From NCBI GenBank assembly GCA_030054095.1, contig JASGCO010000027.1, positions 1 through 55,907 on the forward strand: a stretch of 55,907 bases of DNA, read 5' to 3'. Below are positions 18,172 through 26,648 of the stretch, piece after piece. The translations under genes and the position numbers were made by a program. Every line of letters starts with the position of its first letter. Position 1 is the stretch's first letter. Origin of the DNA: Sediminibacterium sp. Its GTDB lineage: Bacteria > Bacteroidota > Bacteroidia > B-17B0 > Aurantibacillaceae. Below the pieces are notes generated by a model. It was not told the origin of the DNA, made no database searches, and was given only the letters and a program-made list of their open reading frames with translations.

Positions 18172-18256
18172 AGTACTGTTTCAGAATTATTGGTATAAAA
18201 AACAGCAAGTAAAACTGTCATTCAGAACCAAAAAAACAGGATGATAGTTTAACACC

Positions 18257-19195
18257 CTAATCTTCCTTAGCTCCCTTACCTACTTTATGAATACGATCAT
18301 CAGCCTTTAATCTGGCTATAATTTTATCGAGTACGCCGTTAATAAATACTTTACTGTTAGGAGTACTATATTCTTTACTTATTTCGATGTACTCATTAAG
18401 GCTTGCTTTTACAGGTACCGAATCAATATACAGAAATTCGCTGATAGCCATTTTCATTAACAACATATCCATACTGGCAATACGATCCATTTCCCAGTTT
18501 TTAGTGTATTCGTTAATTAATGCTTCATGGTGTTCATTATACACAATTGTCTTTTTAAACAACACCGTCATAAACGACTTATCATCCGCTGCGTCTTTTA
18601 ACAAAGGCAATAATTCAAATGTTCCGTTAAATCCTTCGAATGTACGAATAACCGAATTAAAAGCCACAAACGTATCATCCGCCCAATGGATATTCTTATC
18701 TTCAAACAAAGACGTTAAAGTTGGGTGATCTCCCAAAAACTCCGTAATCAACTGAATCAGAAATGCCCTGTCATCCTTATCCGTATGATTTGGATTAGAC
18801 ATGTACTGCTTATATGCCTCTCCCGCACGAATATCGTTGAATAATTTACGGATCAGATCAAATTCGTTTTGCCAGGATATTTTACGCTGTTCTATCTGCT
18901 TTTTGAGGGCAAGATTATTACTCATACCAACCAGCAAGCGGTTCTGAACAAAACGTAAATTCGGATCCAGATCTTCCGGTTTAGGCAATCGCTTGTGTTT
19001 GTTCTCATCAATTACCACATGCGCTGTATGGTGAATATCCAATAACAACGCCAGTATAGAAATGTACAAATCGTACATTTTATCCAAACTGTTGAACAGT
19101 TCTTTTTCAAAGAGCTGCACATCTCCCTTGTCATGCTGAAAATAGGAGTACAACGCCTGCATGACTTTTATCCTTAAAAAACGACGATTCAACAT
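18257..19195 (-). CDS. nusB: transcription antitermination factor NusB
   Basis: An RNA-binding partner of NusE in rRNA antitermination. The N-terminal motif NRRFLRIKVMQALYSY and the C-terminal region MDMLLMKMAISEFLY ... VKASLNEYIEISKEYSTPNSKVFINGVLDKI are the NusB fold. At 312 residues it is about twice the E. coli length. The additional middle helices (about 40-180) are usual for Bacteroidota. It lies 36 nt downstream of the leucine-type dehydrogenase on the same strand. Confidence 0.93.
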   Translation of the reverse strand: MLNRRFLRIKVMQALYSYFQHDKGDVQLFEKELFNSLDKMYDLYISILALLLDIHHTAHVVIDENKHKRLPKPEDLDPNLRFVQNRLLVGMSNNLALKKQIEQRKISWQNEFDLIRKLFNDIRAGEAYKQYMSNPNHTDKDDRAFLIQLITEFLGDHPTLTSLFEDKNIHWADDTFVAFNSVIRTFEGFNGTFELLPLLKDAADDKSFMTVLFKKTIVYNEHHEALINEYTKNWEMDRIASMDMLLMKMAISEFLYIDSVPVKASLNEYIEISKEYSTPNSKVFINGVLDKIIARLKADDRIHKVGKGAKED

Positions 19196-19231
19196 AAAGA
19201 ACGAACTAAAAAATTATAAATGAACAAAAAA

Positions 19232-20335
19232 TTAAAGAACAGCATTAATACGGGCAATGGCTTCCAGGCGCTGCTCTCCAAGTTTATTAGCAGCCATGTA
19301 GGTTGGAATACCTTCTTTTTTCGCCATCTGAAATAAATTCCAGGTGGTATCGTATATTTTTTCGGCATGCGCCAAAGCGCGCTCGCTGTTATACCCTTCC
19401 AGTTCGTAATACACATTAATGATTCCTCCAGCATTTACTACAAAATCAGGCGCATATAATATTCCCTGTTTACCTACCGCTTCGCCGTGTATTACTTCAT
19501 TTGCCAATTGATTATTGGCTGCGCCGCAAATTACTTTACATTTTAGGCGACTAAGGGTTTCATCATTTACTGTGGCTCCTAAAGCGCAGGGTGCATAAAC
19601 ATCAATATCCAGATCAAACATCCCATCCGCTTTTACCACCTCGGCTTTGTACTTATCAGCAACCGCTTTTAAGCGCTCTTCATTAATATCATTGATATAC
19701 ACTTTAGCGCCTTCTTTGCTCAAATGGCCAACCAATGACTCCCCTACATGACCTATCCCCTGCACCAATATTTTTTTCCCATTCAGGCTATCGCTCCCCC
19801 ACACCTCACGTGCGCTGGCTTTCATACTTACATATACGCCATACGCTGTAACCGGACTAGGATCGCCGCTTCCTCCCATATTTTCAGGTAAACCGCTTAC
19901 ATAATCCGTTTCCATTTTTATAATTTCCATATCACGGCTGGTCATGGCCACATCTTCGGCTGTAATATATTTCCCGCCTAAACTATTTACAAATTTCCCA
20001 AAGCGACGCAACAATGCTTCACTTTTAACTTTTTTAGCATCCCCTATAATCACTGCCTTTCCTCCTCCAAGATTTAGACCGGCCACAGAAGATTTATAGG
20101 TCATACCTCTTGACAAACGCAATACATCGTTCAATGCCTCCATTTCATTATTGTAGGCCCACATACGTGTACCACCAAGAGAAGGGCCAAGTATCGTATT
20201 GTGAATAGCGATAATCGCTTTTAATCCAGTAGCGTTATCATTACAAAATACAACCTGTTCATGGTTATTTAAACCCATTTGTGCGATAACCGGATTATTT
20301 GCCAAATCGGTATCTTTTATAGCTTTTACTTCCAT
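19232..20335 (-). CDS. Leu/Val/Phe-type amino acid dehydrogenase
   Basis: An NAD-dependent oxidative deaminase of branched-chain or aromatic amino acids in the cytoplasm. In the 367 residues, the glycine-rich substrate site with the catalytic lysine is GGGKAVIIGD, and the Rossmann motif is VQGIGHVGESL. PCALGATVN and GAANNQL are typical of the leucine dehydrogenase group rather than true glutamate dehydrogenases, which are longer. I chose the ATG at 20335 (MEVKAIKDTD). The further upstream in-frame start at 20395 adds 20 residues unlike the family. Confidence 0.88.
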   Translation of the reverse strand: MEVKAIKDTDLANNPVIAQMGLNNHEQVVFCNDNATGLKAIIAIHNTILGPSLGGTRMWAYNNEMEALNDVLRLSRGMTYKSSVAGLNLGGGKAVIIGDAKKVKSEALLRRFGKFVNSLGGKYITAEDVAMTSRDMEIIKMETDYVSGLPENMGGSGDPSPVTAYGVYVSMKASAREVWGSDSLNGKKILVQGIGHVGESLVGHLSKEGAKVYINDINEERLKAVADKYKAEVVKADGMFDLDIDVYAPCALGATVNDETLSRLKCKVICGAANNQLANEVIHGEAVGKQGILYAPDFVVNAGGIINVYYELEGYNSERALAHAEKIYDTTWNLFQMAKKEGIPTYMAANKLGEQRLEAIARINAVL

Positions 20336-20626
20336 AATAGTAAGATCGGTTAAGTTGAAAAAACGCAAAGGTACAGATTTTGCCCACATTACCAATCATC
20401 CAAAACAGAAAAACCCGCCAGTAAAAGCAATTGTCAGCTATTCCGTTTCCATTCATTTGCGTTTGTGATTATACTTACCGCCATTCCATAAGTTTCAAAT
20501 TATCACCCTGGCTCTATTTGGGTATTTTTAACGGTTTTACCATGTAACAAACGAGCAAAAAAACTGTTATTACAAGAAAATAAGGGCAATTAACAAAGAA
20601 ACCCTGAATAGCAAGCTATTTTTACG

Positions 20627-20634
20627 TATCTTTG
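20627..20634 (+). promoter_or_regulatory. -7 promoter box (TATCTTTG) of rpoD
   Basis: Fits TAnnTTTG, 35 nt upstream of the rpoD start codon. The ~290 bases between the dehydrogenase start and this box hold no other gene. Confidence 0.55.
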
Positions 20635-20669
20635 TATGCTATATCTCTAACTAAAGAAAGCGCTTAAGA

Positions 20670-21533
20670 ATGAGACAACTCAAAATTACCAAATCAATTA
20701 CCAATCGCGAAAGTGCGTCGTTGGATAAGTACCTCCAGGAAATTGGCCGTGAGGAATTAATTACTGCTGAAGAAGAAGTAATACTGGCAAAAAAAATAAA
20801 AGATGGAGACCAGCGCGCGCTTGAGAAATTGACAAGAGCAAATTTACGTTTTGTGGTGTCTGTGGCTAAACAATACCAAAATCAGGGTTTAAGCCTCCCC
20901 GATCTTATTAACGAAGGAAATCTGGGCTTAATTAAAGCGGCCCGCCGTTTTGATGAAACCCGTGGTTTTAAATTCATTTCTTACGCTGTATGGTGGATTC
21001 GCCAAAGTATCCTTCAGGCCTTGGCAGAACAAAGCCGTATTGTGCGTTTACCGTTAAATCAGGTGGGTTCATTAAACAAAATCAACAAGGCTTACAGTAA
21101 ACTGGAACAGGAATTTGAACGTGAACCAAGTGCTGAAGAACTGGCAGATATCCTTGATCTTCCTATAGACAAGGTGAGTGATACCATGAAAGTAAGTGGT
21201 CGTCACGTAAGTATGGATGCGCCTTTTGCCAATGGTGAAGAAAGCAGTCTGTTAGATGTACTCATCAATCTTGATTCGCCAAAAGCTGATAACGGTTTAA
21301 TGAATGAAAGTTTAAGCCGCGAAATTGACAGAGCATTAAGTACACTTACCGAACGCGAACGTGACGTGGTAAAACTGTTTTTTGGCATAGGATTAAACCA
21401 TGGTTTAACTCTTGAAGAAATTGGCGATAAATTTGACCTGACCCGCGAGCGCGTTCGTCAGATTAAAGAAAAAGCCATTCGCCGTTTACGTCACAGCAGT
21501 CGCAGTAAATTATTACAACAATACTTGGGTTAA
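20670..21533 (+). CDS. rpoD: primary sigma factor RpoD/SigA (Bacteroidota type)
   Basis: The housekeeping sigma-70 factor. The 287 residues hold region 1.2 ([14 protein letters not shown]), region 2 ([36 protein letters not shown] and the -10 recognition segment [13 protein letters not shown]), region 3, and region 4 ([20 protein letters not shown]). Region 1.1 is absent and the protein is short. This is characteristic of the Bacteroidota primary sigma, which reads the unusual TAnnTTTG promoters seen throughout the window. Confidence 0.96.
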   Translation: MRQLKITKSITNRESASLDKYLQEIGREELITAEEEVILAKKIKDGDQRALEKLTRANLRFVVSVAKQYQNQGLSLPDLINEGNLGLIKAARRFDETRGFKFISYAVWWIRQSILQALAEQSRIVRLPLNQVGSLNKINKAYSKLEQEFEREPSAEELADILDLPIDKVSDTMKVSGRHVSMDAPFANGEESSLLDVLINLDSPKADNGLMNESLSREIDRALSTLTERERDVVKLFFGIGLNHGLTLEEIGDKFDLTRERVRQIKEKAIRRLRHSSRSKLLQQYLG

Positions 21534-21558
21534 CAAACATGTTATTCTGAAACTACTG

Positions 21559-21588
21559 AAAGTCCGGCCATAACGCCGGACTTTTTTT
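21559..21588 (+). terminator. rho-independent terminator of rpoD
   Basis: Stem AAGTCCGGC / GCCGGACTT followed by a run of T. From here to the next terminator (21821) there is ~230 bp in which I see no gene. Confidence 0.9.
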
Positions 21589-21820
21589 ATGTAAATCACC
21601 AAACTTATCGTAAGGAGCACATTTCTTACAACATGACCATCGTTTCTCAAGATAAGCCCGCACAACGAAACCACACATTTTAAGTGTATTTTCCGGTTAA
21701 AAACGAATTACATATTTGTGTCAAACATTTTCAACGAAGAAGGCTGATTTTAAGGCAATATCAGGATTGTTTATCAACCGTTTGTTTTACTTCAGATAAA
21801 GGCCAAAGGCATAAAACGAA

Positions 21821-21847
21821 AAAGGCCACTCATTGCTGGTGGCCTTT
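21821..21847 (-). terminator. terminator of the OmpA/TPR lipoprotein gene
   Basis: Stem AAAGGCCAC / GTGGCCTTT with a 9-nt loop. A T-run follows on the minus strand. Confidence 0.8.
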
Positions 21848-21868
21848 TAGATAGTTATTTTACGTGTA

Positions 21869-23605
21869 TTAATTCACTAAAGCTGTAAAGCCGCTATCAC
21901 CACGTAATTTGATGAACTCAGCATCATCTTTAGCATACGCTTTTAAAGCTGCATCTTTTTCAATAGCTGATTTAAGATTGCTTAATACCTCTGCATTACT
22001 TCCCTGACGGGCAGCGGCAACCGCTTTTAAGTAAAAGCTATAAGCCATATCTTTCTCCTGACTGGCATCAATGGTTCCGTTAACAGCACCGGCGCTTCCG
22101 GCTAATAATTGCGCTAAAGCTTTATTGTGTGTTTTGTAATCACCAAAGTTACTTACAGCATCAGTGTATTTACCGTTACGTACATCCAGAATACCCATGT
22201 TGTATTTAGTTTCAGCACCTGAACCAGCCTTTTTGTAAAGGTTCATTGCCGCTCCGCGGTTTCCGTTTTTGGCTTCAATGATTCCAAGATTATTATACAC
22301 TGCGGCTGCACCTGAAGCATTCTTTTCGGCACGTTTAAACGCTTCCGATGCTTCGTTTACTTTATTCTGCATTAATAAAGCACATCCAAGGTTATTAGAT
22401 GTTCTCCAATCGCTGCCAAAACGTTTTTCTGCATTCCGATAAATAGCTACTTTAGTGTTTAAATCACTTGTCAAGTTAGCACTATACAATAACTCTTCAA
22501 TACTTAAACTGTCAGGTGAAGTAGTTGAAAGCGCTTTTAATTGTTCGTCGGTACGTGATTTTTTATCTACATTAAGTGTTAAAACGGCACGACGCAATTT
22601 TGGTAAAATTTTATCAGAAACTTCGGTGTAAGTTTTACTCAGGTTTTTGATCTCTTTTTCACGTTGATCTAAATCTGAATACATAGTTAACACACGAAGG
22701 ATCAATTCTTTATCTGCAATTGAAGATTGTTCCATTAACGTTTTGAAACCTTCCCAGTCCTCAGCAGTGGTCTGCGTTTTGTACTGAGCCATATCTTTAC
22801 CAAAGGTAATGTCTTTGTTTTTGTTCTGTTTAAACTCATTCATTAAAGCAGAAGACCCTGATTTTGCACGATCAGACGCCAGATTAGCGTTTAAACTTTG
22901 CTCACCATCCGGAGAAGCGTAAGCGCTTACCGAAATATCTTTAAATTCATACCATGGTGAACTGATATTATCTTTTATAAACTTATCCAGATTTTTAATT
23001 TCATCACTTTTCAGCTCAGAAGGGCGTACCTGCGATGAATTTACCAAATAGTAAATATTAGCCGTTTGATTGGCTGGCGTGGTTTTTTGAAACGCATCAG
23101 CCCCCATCATTGCTTTCTCATCATTTCTAACCAGCAACGAAGTAGCCAATGTTCCATCCGCTAACTTAACCGGATCAAATTTCTTGGTTTTACTTTTAAC
23201 AGCTCCTTCTCCTCTTAATTCAACGTAAGCATTGCGCATACCGTTTTCAAAAGCGAATTTTTCCGAAGTATATCCGAAACTTCCACCCGAAGTATAGCTG
23301 ATCTTCTGACCGCTGCCCTTGGCTTTATCACCTACCAGTACAACTGGTTTCAGAGCCTTTTCTCCACCGGCATACACCACTACAGGGGTTAAGGTTAAAG
23401 TCACCTTTTTAGCAAATAATTTTGGGTTAAATTTCCCATTCACACTAAACTGCACACTATCTCCAATCATTTCAATTGGATTGGGAGTAGCTGTGTAGCT
23501 GATATCCTTTTGCTTTTTAACCATTTTACCGAGTCCATCGCAGCTGGTTAAAACAACTGCTAACGATAAACCGGCACCTACTGTTCGTAAAAACTTTGCG
23601 TTCAT
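21869..23605 (-). CDS. lipoprotein with OmpA-like middle domain and TPR repeats
   Basis: A 578-residue lipoprotein starting at the ATG at 23605; an in-frame start at 23650 adds an unlikely N-terminus. The signal peptide ends in a lipobox LTSC (Cys22). A beta-rich N-terminal part runs to ~170. A segment like a divergent OmpA domain (VSAYASPDGEQSLNANLASDRA) lies around 240-270. Four to five TPR-like repeats (NNLGCALLMQNKVNEASEAF, VYNNLGIIEAKNGN) run from ~390 to the end. It is likely anchored in the outer membrane, facing the periplasm, in peptidoglycan or complex assembly. I cannot assign it to a named gene. Confidence 0.7.
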   Translation of the reverse strand: MNAKFLRTVGAGLSLAVVLTSCDGLGKMVKKQKDISYTATPNPIEMIGDSVQFSVNGKFNPKLFAKKVTLTLTPVVVYAGGEKALKPVVLVGDKAKGSGQKISYTSGGSFGYTSEKFAFENGMRNAYVELRGEGAVKSKTKKFDPVKLADGTLATSLLVRNDEKAMMGADAFQKTTPANQTANIYYLVNSSQVRPSELKSDEIKNLDKFIKDNISSPWYEFKDISVSAYASPDGEQSLNANLASDRAKSGSSALMNEFKQNKNKDITFGKDMAQYKTQTTAEDWEGFKTLMEQSSIADKELILRVLTMYSDLDQREKEIKNLSKTYTEVSDKILPKLRRAVLTLNVDKKSRTDEQLKALSTTSPDSLSIEELLYSANLTSDLNTKVAIYRNAEKRFGSDWRTSNNLGCALLMQNKVNEASEAFKRAEKNASGAAAVYNNLGIIEAKNGNRGAAMNLYKKAGSGAETKYNMGILDVRNGKYTDAVSNFGDYKTHNKALAQLLAGSAGAVNGTIDASQEKDMAYSFYLKAVAAARQGSNAEVLSNLKSAIEKDAALKAYAKDDAEFIKLRGDSGFTALVN

Positions 23606-23773
23606 GAGTAAAGTGTATAATTTAATGAGTCTAATTTTTAATGCGAACAAAAGTAAAAAAATATTTTAAAAGCAAGCGTTTTATTTTCATCCTCTTTATT
23701 TATTTATTCACATTCTAAAAAAGCTAATTCGTGATAAAAATCAGCTAAACGGTCAATTTTCATGAAATAAGAA

Positions 23774-23803
23774 AAGCCGGCTCTTTTTGTAAAGAACCGG
23801 CTT
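23774..23803 (-). terminator. terminator of rpsT
   Basis: Stem AAGCCGG.TCTTT / AAAGA.CCGGCTT with one mismatch and a short loop. The minus strand continues with TTTTC. Confidence 0.8.
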
Positions 23804-23827
23804 AATATTTAGCCTTTTAAGTGAAAA

Positions 23828-24082
23828 TTACTTTAAAGTAGCTACTTTTTTTGCAATTTTCGATTTAAGATTCGAAGCTTTGTTTTTATGGATAACGTTT
23901 TTCTTTGCTAATTTATCCAGCATAGAAGATACTTTTGGTAATAAAGCGGCAGCTTCTTTTTTATCACTGGTCGTACGGATTTTTTTCAAAGCTGTACGGG
24001 TAGTTTTAGCATAATAACGGTTCTCTAAACGTTTTGCGTTGTTAGCGCGGATTCTCTTAATTGCTGATTTATGATTTGCCAT
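23828..24082 (-). CDS. rpsT: 30S ribosomal protein S20
   Basis: An 84-residue, very basic protein binding 16S rRNA in the small subunit. It begins [22 protein letters not shown], typical of S20, and ends in Lys-rich helices. It stands alone between its own promoter and terminator. Confidence 0.95.
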   Translation of the reverse strand: MANHKSAIKRIRANNAKRLENRYYAKTTRTALKKIRTTSDKKEAAALLPKVSSMLDKLAKKNVIHKNKASNLKSKIAKKVATLK

Positions 24083-24123
24083 TGCTTAAATAATCTTTAT
24101 AATTCAACCCAATTTTGGGAATG

Positions 24124-24152
24124 CAAATATACACTATTTTTTTTATCTGCAA
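24124..24152 (-). promoter_or_regulatory. promoter of rpsT (TTG ... TATATTTG)
   Basis: On the minus strand TTG is followed 18 nt later by TATATTTG, matching -33 and -7 elements of Bacteroidota promoters, with a ~40 nt leader. Confidence 0.65.
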
Positions 24153-24191
24153 GTGTTAAAAACAAATCCTTTGAAAAAAAATTGCTTTCCT

Positions 24192-24199
24192 TACTTTTG
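24192..24199 (+). promoter_or_regulatory. -7 promoter box (TACTTTTG) next to start codon
   Basis: Fits TAnnTTTG and ends 5 nt before the ATG at 24205. This argues against the in-frame GTG at 24199 and suggests a near-leaderless mRNA. Confidence 0.55.
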
Positions 24200-24204
24200 T
24201 GCCA

Positions 24205-25293
24205 ATGACGAAAAAACTGATACTGCCCCTGGTTTTATTGATTTTTAGCCACTTAAGGGCCCAAACGCCCTCTGTTTACGACAAAAATCTGGTCCCTAAC
24301 GGCAGTTTCGAGAATTTTAAGAAAAGGTCGGCTTCTATTAAGCAAGCCATTCCCTGGACCGAAAAAGGAACTATTGATTTTTACCAGACACCATTAAACA
24401 ATGATACTACTACCCAGAAAGGAGCCTTGAGCGGTAATTGTTACGCCGGCATCCGTTTTCAGAAACGCTATAAAGAATTTTTACAGGTACGGCTCACCGA
24501 AACCCTTCACCGGGGCACCACCTATGAATTTGAAATGAAAGTACGTCTGGCGTTCTGGAGCAATGCTGTGCTACGATCGTTTGGTGTGGTGTTTACAAAA
24601 GCCGGATACCGCGGACAGGGCGATGTTATTAAGTCGTTTATGATAGACAGTGTTTGCAAAAAAGGTGGTTTTACCAACGATTTTAAATGGTTTACGATAA
24701 AGGGACTTTATAAAGCCGAAGGGGGCGAAAAATACATCACCATTGGTAATTTTTCCCCTAAAATCCGTAAAGACATGATGCGTATGAACCTTCTGAAACT
24801 TGGTTTTAAAGAAGCGTATTATTTTATAGATGATGTAAGTTTAAAGCGCCATAAAGAGCCGGAAGAAAAAGTGGTGGTTGAAATTGTGGGACCCAATCTT
24901 CGCAATTTTGAAGAAGATTCGGTACTAAAGGTAAAAACGGATGTAAAAGTGGGTGATAAAATTACCCTTAACAATATCTTTTTCGATAATGGGAAATACT
25001 ACCTTTTACCCGAATCGAACCAGGAACTGAATAAGCTGGCACAATACCTGATGCGCCATCCGGGCATGGAAATTTCGATTAACGGCCACAGCGATAATGG
25101 CGGATTGAAATGGAAAAACCAGAAATTAAGCGAACAGCGCGCGCGCGAAGTGTTTATTTACCTGATTAAAAAAGGCGTACAGAATAAAATGTATTTTAAA
25201 GGCTTTGGCTCCACTCAGCCAGTAGCGGATAATAGCACTGATGAGGGAAAAGCAAAAAACAGAAGGGTGGAATTTGAAATTATTAAGCAGTAA
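24205..25293 (+). CDS. OmpA-family protein with N-terminal binding-like domain
   Basis: 362 residues from the ATG at 24205. A signal peptide (1-19, ending RAQ) is followed by a beta-sandwich-like domain beginning NLVPNGSFENF, the start typical of CBM-like modules in Bacteroidota OmpA proteins. The C-terminal ~110 residues are an OmpA domain (FFDNGKYYLLPESNQELNKL, ISINGHSDNGG, LSEQRAREVFIYL, NRRVEFEI) that binds peptidoglycan. It is presumably periplasmic or outer-membrane associated. Confidence 0.85.
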   Translation: MTKKLILPLVLLIFSHLRAQTPSVYDKNLVPNGSFENFKKRSASIKQAIPWTEKGTIDFYQTPLNNDTTTQKGALSGNCYAGIRFQKRYKEFLQVRLTETLHRGTTYEFEMKVRLAFWSNAVLRSFGVVFTKAGYRGQGDVIKSFMIDSVCKKGGFTNDFKWFTIKGLYKAEGGEKYITIGNFSPKIRKDMMRMNLLKLGFKEAYYFIDDVSLKRHKEPEEKVVVEIVGPNLRNFEEDSVLKVKTDVKVGDKITLNNIFFDNGKYYLLPESNQELNKLAQYLMRHPGMEISINGHSDNGGLKWKNQKLSEQRAREVFIYLIKKGVQNKMYFKGFGSTQPVADNSTDEGKAKNRRVEFEIIKQ

Positions 25294-25406
25294 CCTTAAT
25301 GGTTATAATGTGTGATTTGAAAAATATTGTAATATTAGTTTAAATACTCTTTAAGACATCAATACAGTTGCATGTTTCGCATTTTGAGTAATTGCCCCTA
25401 TTGATT

Positions 25407-25892
25407 TTATTTTAGTTTAATCCATAAATTATCATTGTCAAATTCGTCAATGCTTAATTCTATTTTATTCCCGGGATACATACATTTTTTTCCCAAACGT
25501 TTTTCACACTCGTCATAATTTGCAATAGCATGAAATGTTTTCCCAATATCTAAAATAACTCCCTGGGGATAAAAGCAAATAATTTCACCTTTTATTTTTT
25601 GTCCAATGATTAATTCCAACTTCAATTTATCCCAATAGTCTAAGTATGGAGATACCATTTTATTCCAAACATCCATAAAATCAGTTTGAGAGATTACTGT
25701 CAAATGACCAAGACTATCACAAAAACTACCCTCTGGTAAAAAGTAGTTATCGTGTTCTATTATTAAATTAGTGTTGATGTATTTTCCTCCAACATCGTAA
25801 AGGGCCCGTTCACAGTAAAAACCCTTATCTAACTCCAGAAAACAAGTAACCTGTTCTTCATCACTATAACAATAGGTGAAATATCTCTTCAT
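25407..25892 (-). CDS. hypothetical protein with S1/OB-like C-terminal segment
   Basis: 161 residues with no signal peptide. The stretch from residue ~95 (GQKIKGEIICFYPQGVILDI ... NKIELSIDEFDNDNLWIKLK) has the strand pattern of an S1/OB-fold RNA-binding domain, including the opening G-x-x-x-x-G-x-V/I signature. The first ~90 residues are unlike anything I recognise. It sits alone in an AT-rich stretch, which may mean it was acquired. Confidence 0.6.
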   Translation of the reverse strand: MKRYFTYCYSDEEQVTCFLELDKGFYCERALYDVGGKYINTNLIIEHDNYFLPEGSFCDSLGHLTVISQTDFMDVWNKMVSPYLDYWDKLKLELIIGQKIKGEIICFYPQGVILDIGKTFHAIANYDECEKRLGKKCMYPGNKIELSIDEFDNDNLWIKLK

Positions 25893-25989
25893 TTTTCATT
25901 TTACGAATTAACGTTACAAAGTTAAGAAAGGCATCCTGTGTTCCTATATTCTACTCAGTCCATTTTCGGAACAAGACAACCTATAGAGG

Positions 25990-26487
25990 CTAAAATTGCC
26001 AAAAGAGAAATACCAATAACGCGGCTAATAAAAGTATCCCGGTATAAATAAAATACGTATAAACGATCCACGCTTTTACTTCCTGTGCCAGTATTTTACT
26101 GCGTTTTTTTGCTTCTTCATGTAATAGATACTGTCCCAGAATAACCACCGGAAAACCAAATCCCTTAAACACGTTCATGCCTGGTATAAAAGATATAAAC
26201 TTTATAAAGACAAAGCCTATTAATATTGGTAAAAGCACAATACCTGCTTTATGATACCATTCCAATTTAGTTAATGGTAAAGGTTGGTCTTTCAAATCTA
26301 CATGGCTTTCCCGTAGTAAGTCGTCATCATTATTAAAAAAAGAGTTGACATCCAGTCCCCTTTTCAAAAATTCGGCTTTTGCCGCTTCATAGGCCTCCGG
26401 CTGATACTGGTCTTTCTTCATCACAATTATTTCCGCCAGTTGCCGGTCGGTTCGTTGCGACATCACTTCATCAAACGCATTACTCAT
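25990..26487 (-). CDS. hypothetical membrane protein
   Basis: 165 residues from the ATG at 26487 (MSNAFDEVMSQRT); in-frame codons up to 26574 are unlikely coding. The N-terminal ~40 residues (RTDRQLAEIIVMKKDQYQPEAYEAAKAEFLKRG) form a helical motif that recurs at the start of small Bacteroidota membrane proteins. Three hydrophobic helices follow. Role unknown. Confidence 0.65.
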   Translation of the reverse strand: MSNAFDEVMSQRTDRQLAEIIVMKKDQYQPEAYEAAKAEFLKRGLDVNSFFNNDDDLLRESHVDLKDQPLPLTKLEWYHKAGIVLLPILIGFVFIKFISFIPGMNVFKGFGFPVVILGQYLLHEEAKKRSKILAQEVKAWIVYTYFIYTGILLLAALLVFLFWQF

Positions 26488-26648
26488 CTTACAAAACTTG
26501 TTTATCTTAATTTTGAAATTAAGCACTTTAAGCGATACTTGTTCCGTTTTTAACCATGCCTCATAATTTTTCATAATCTTAACGCCTTATTCCCGTCCAA
26601 TCCAAAGATTTGTTTTAATTTTATCCTGATATTTTATTGCCAACTACT

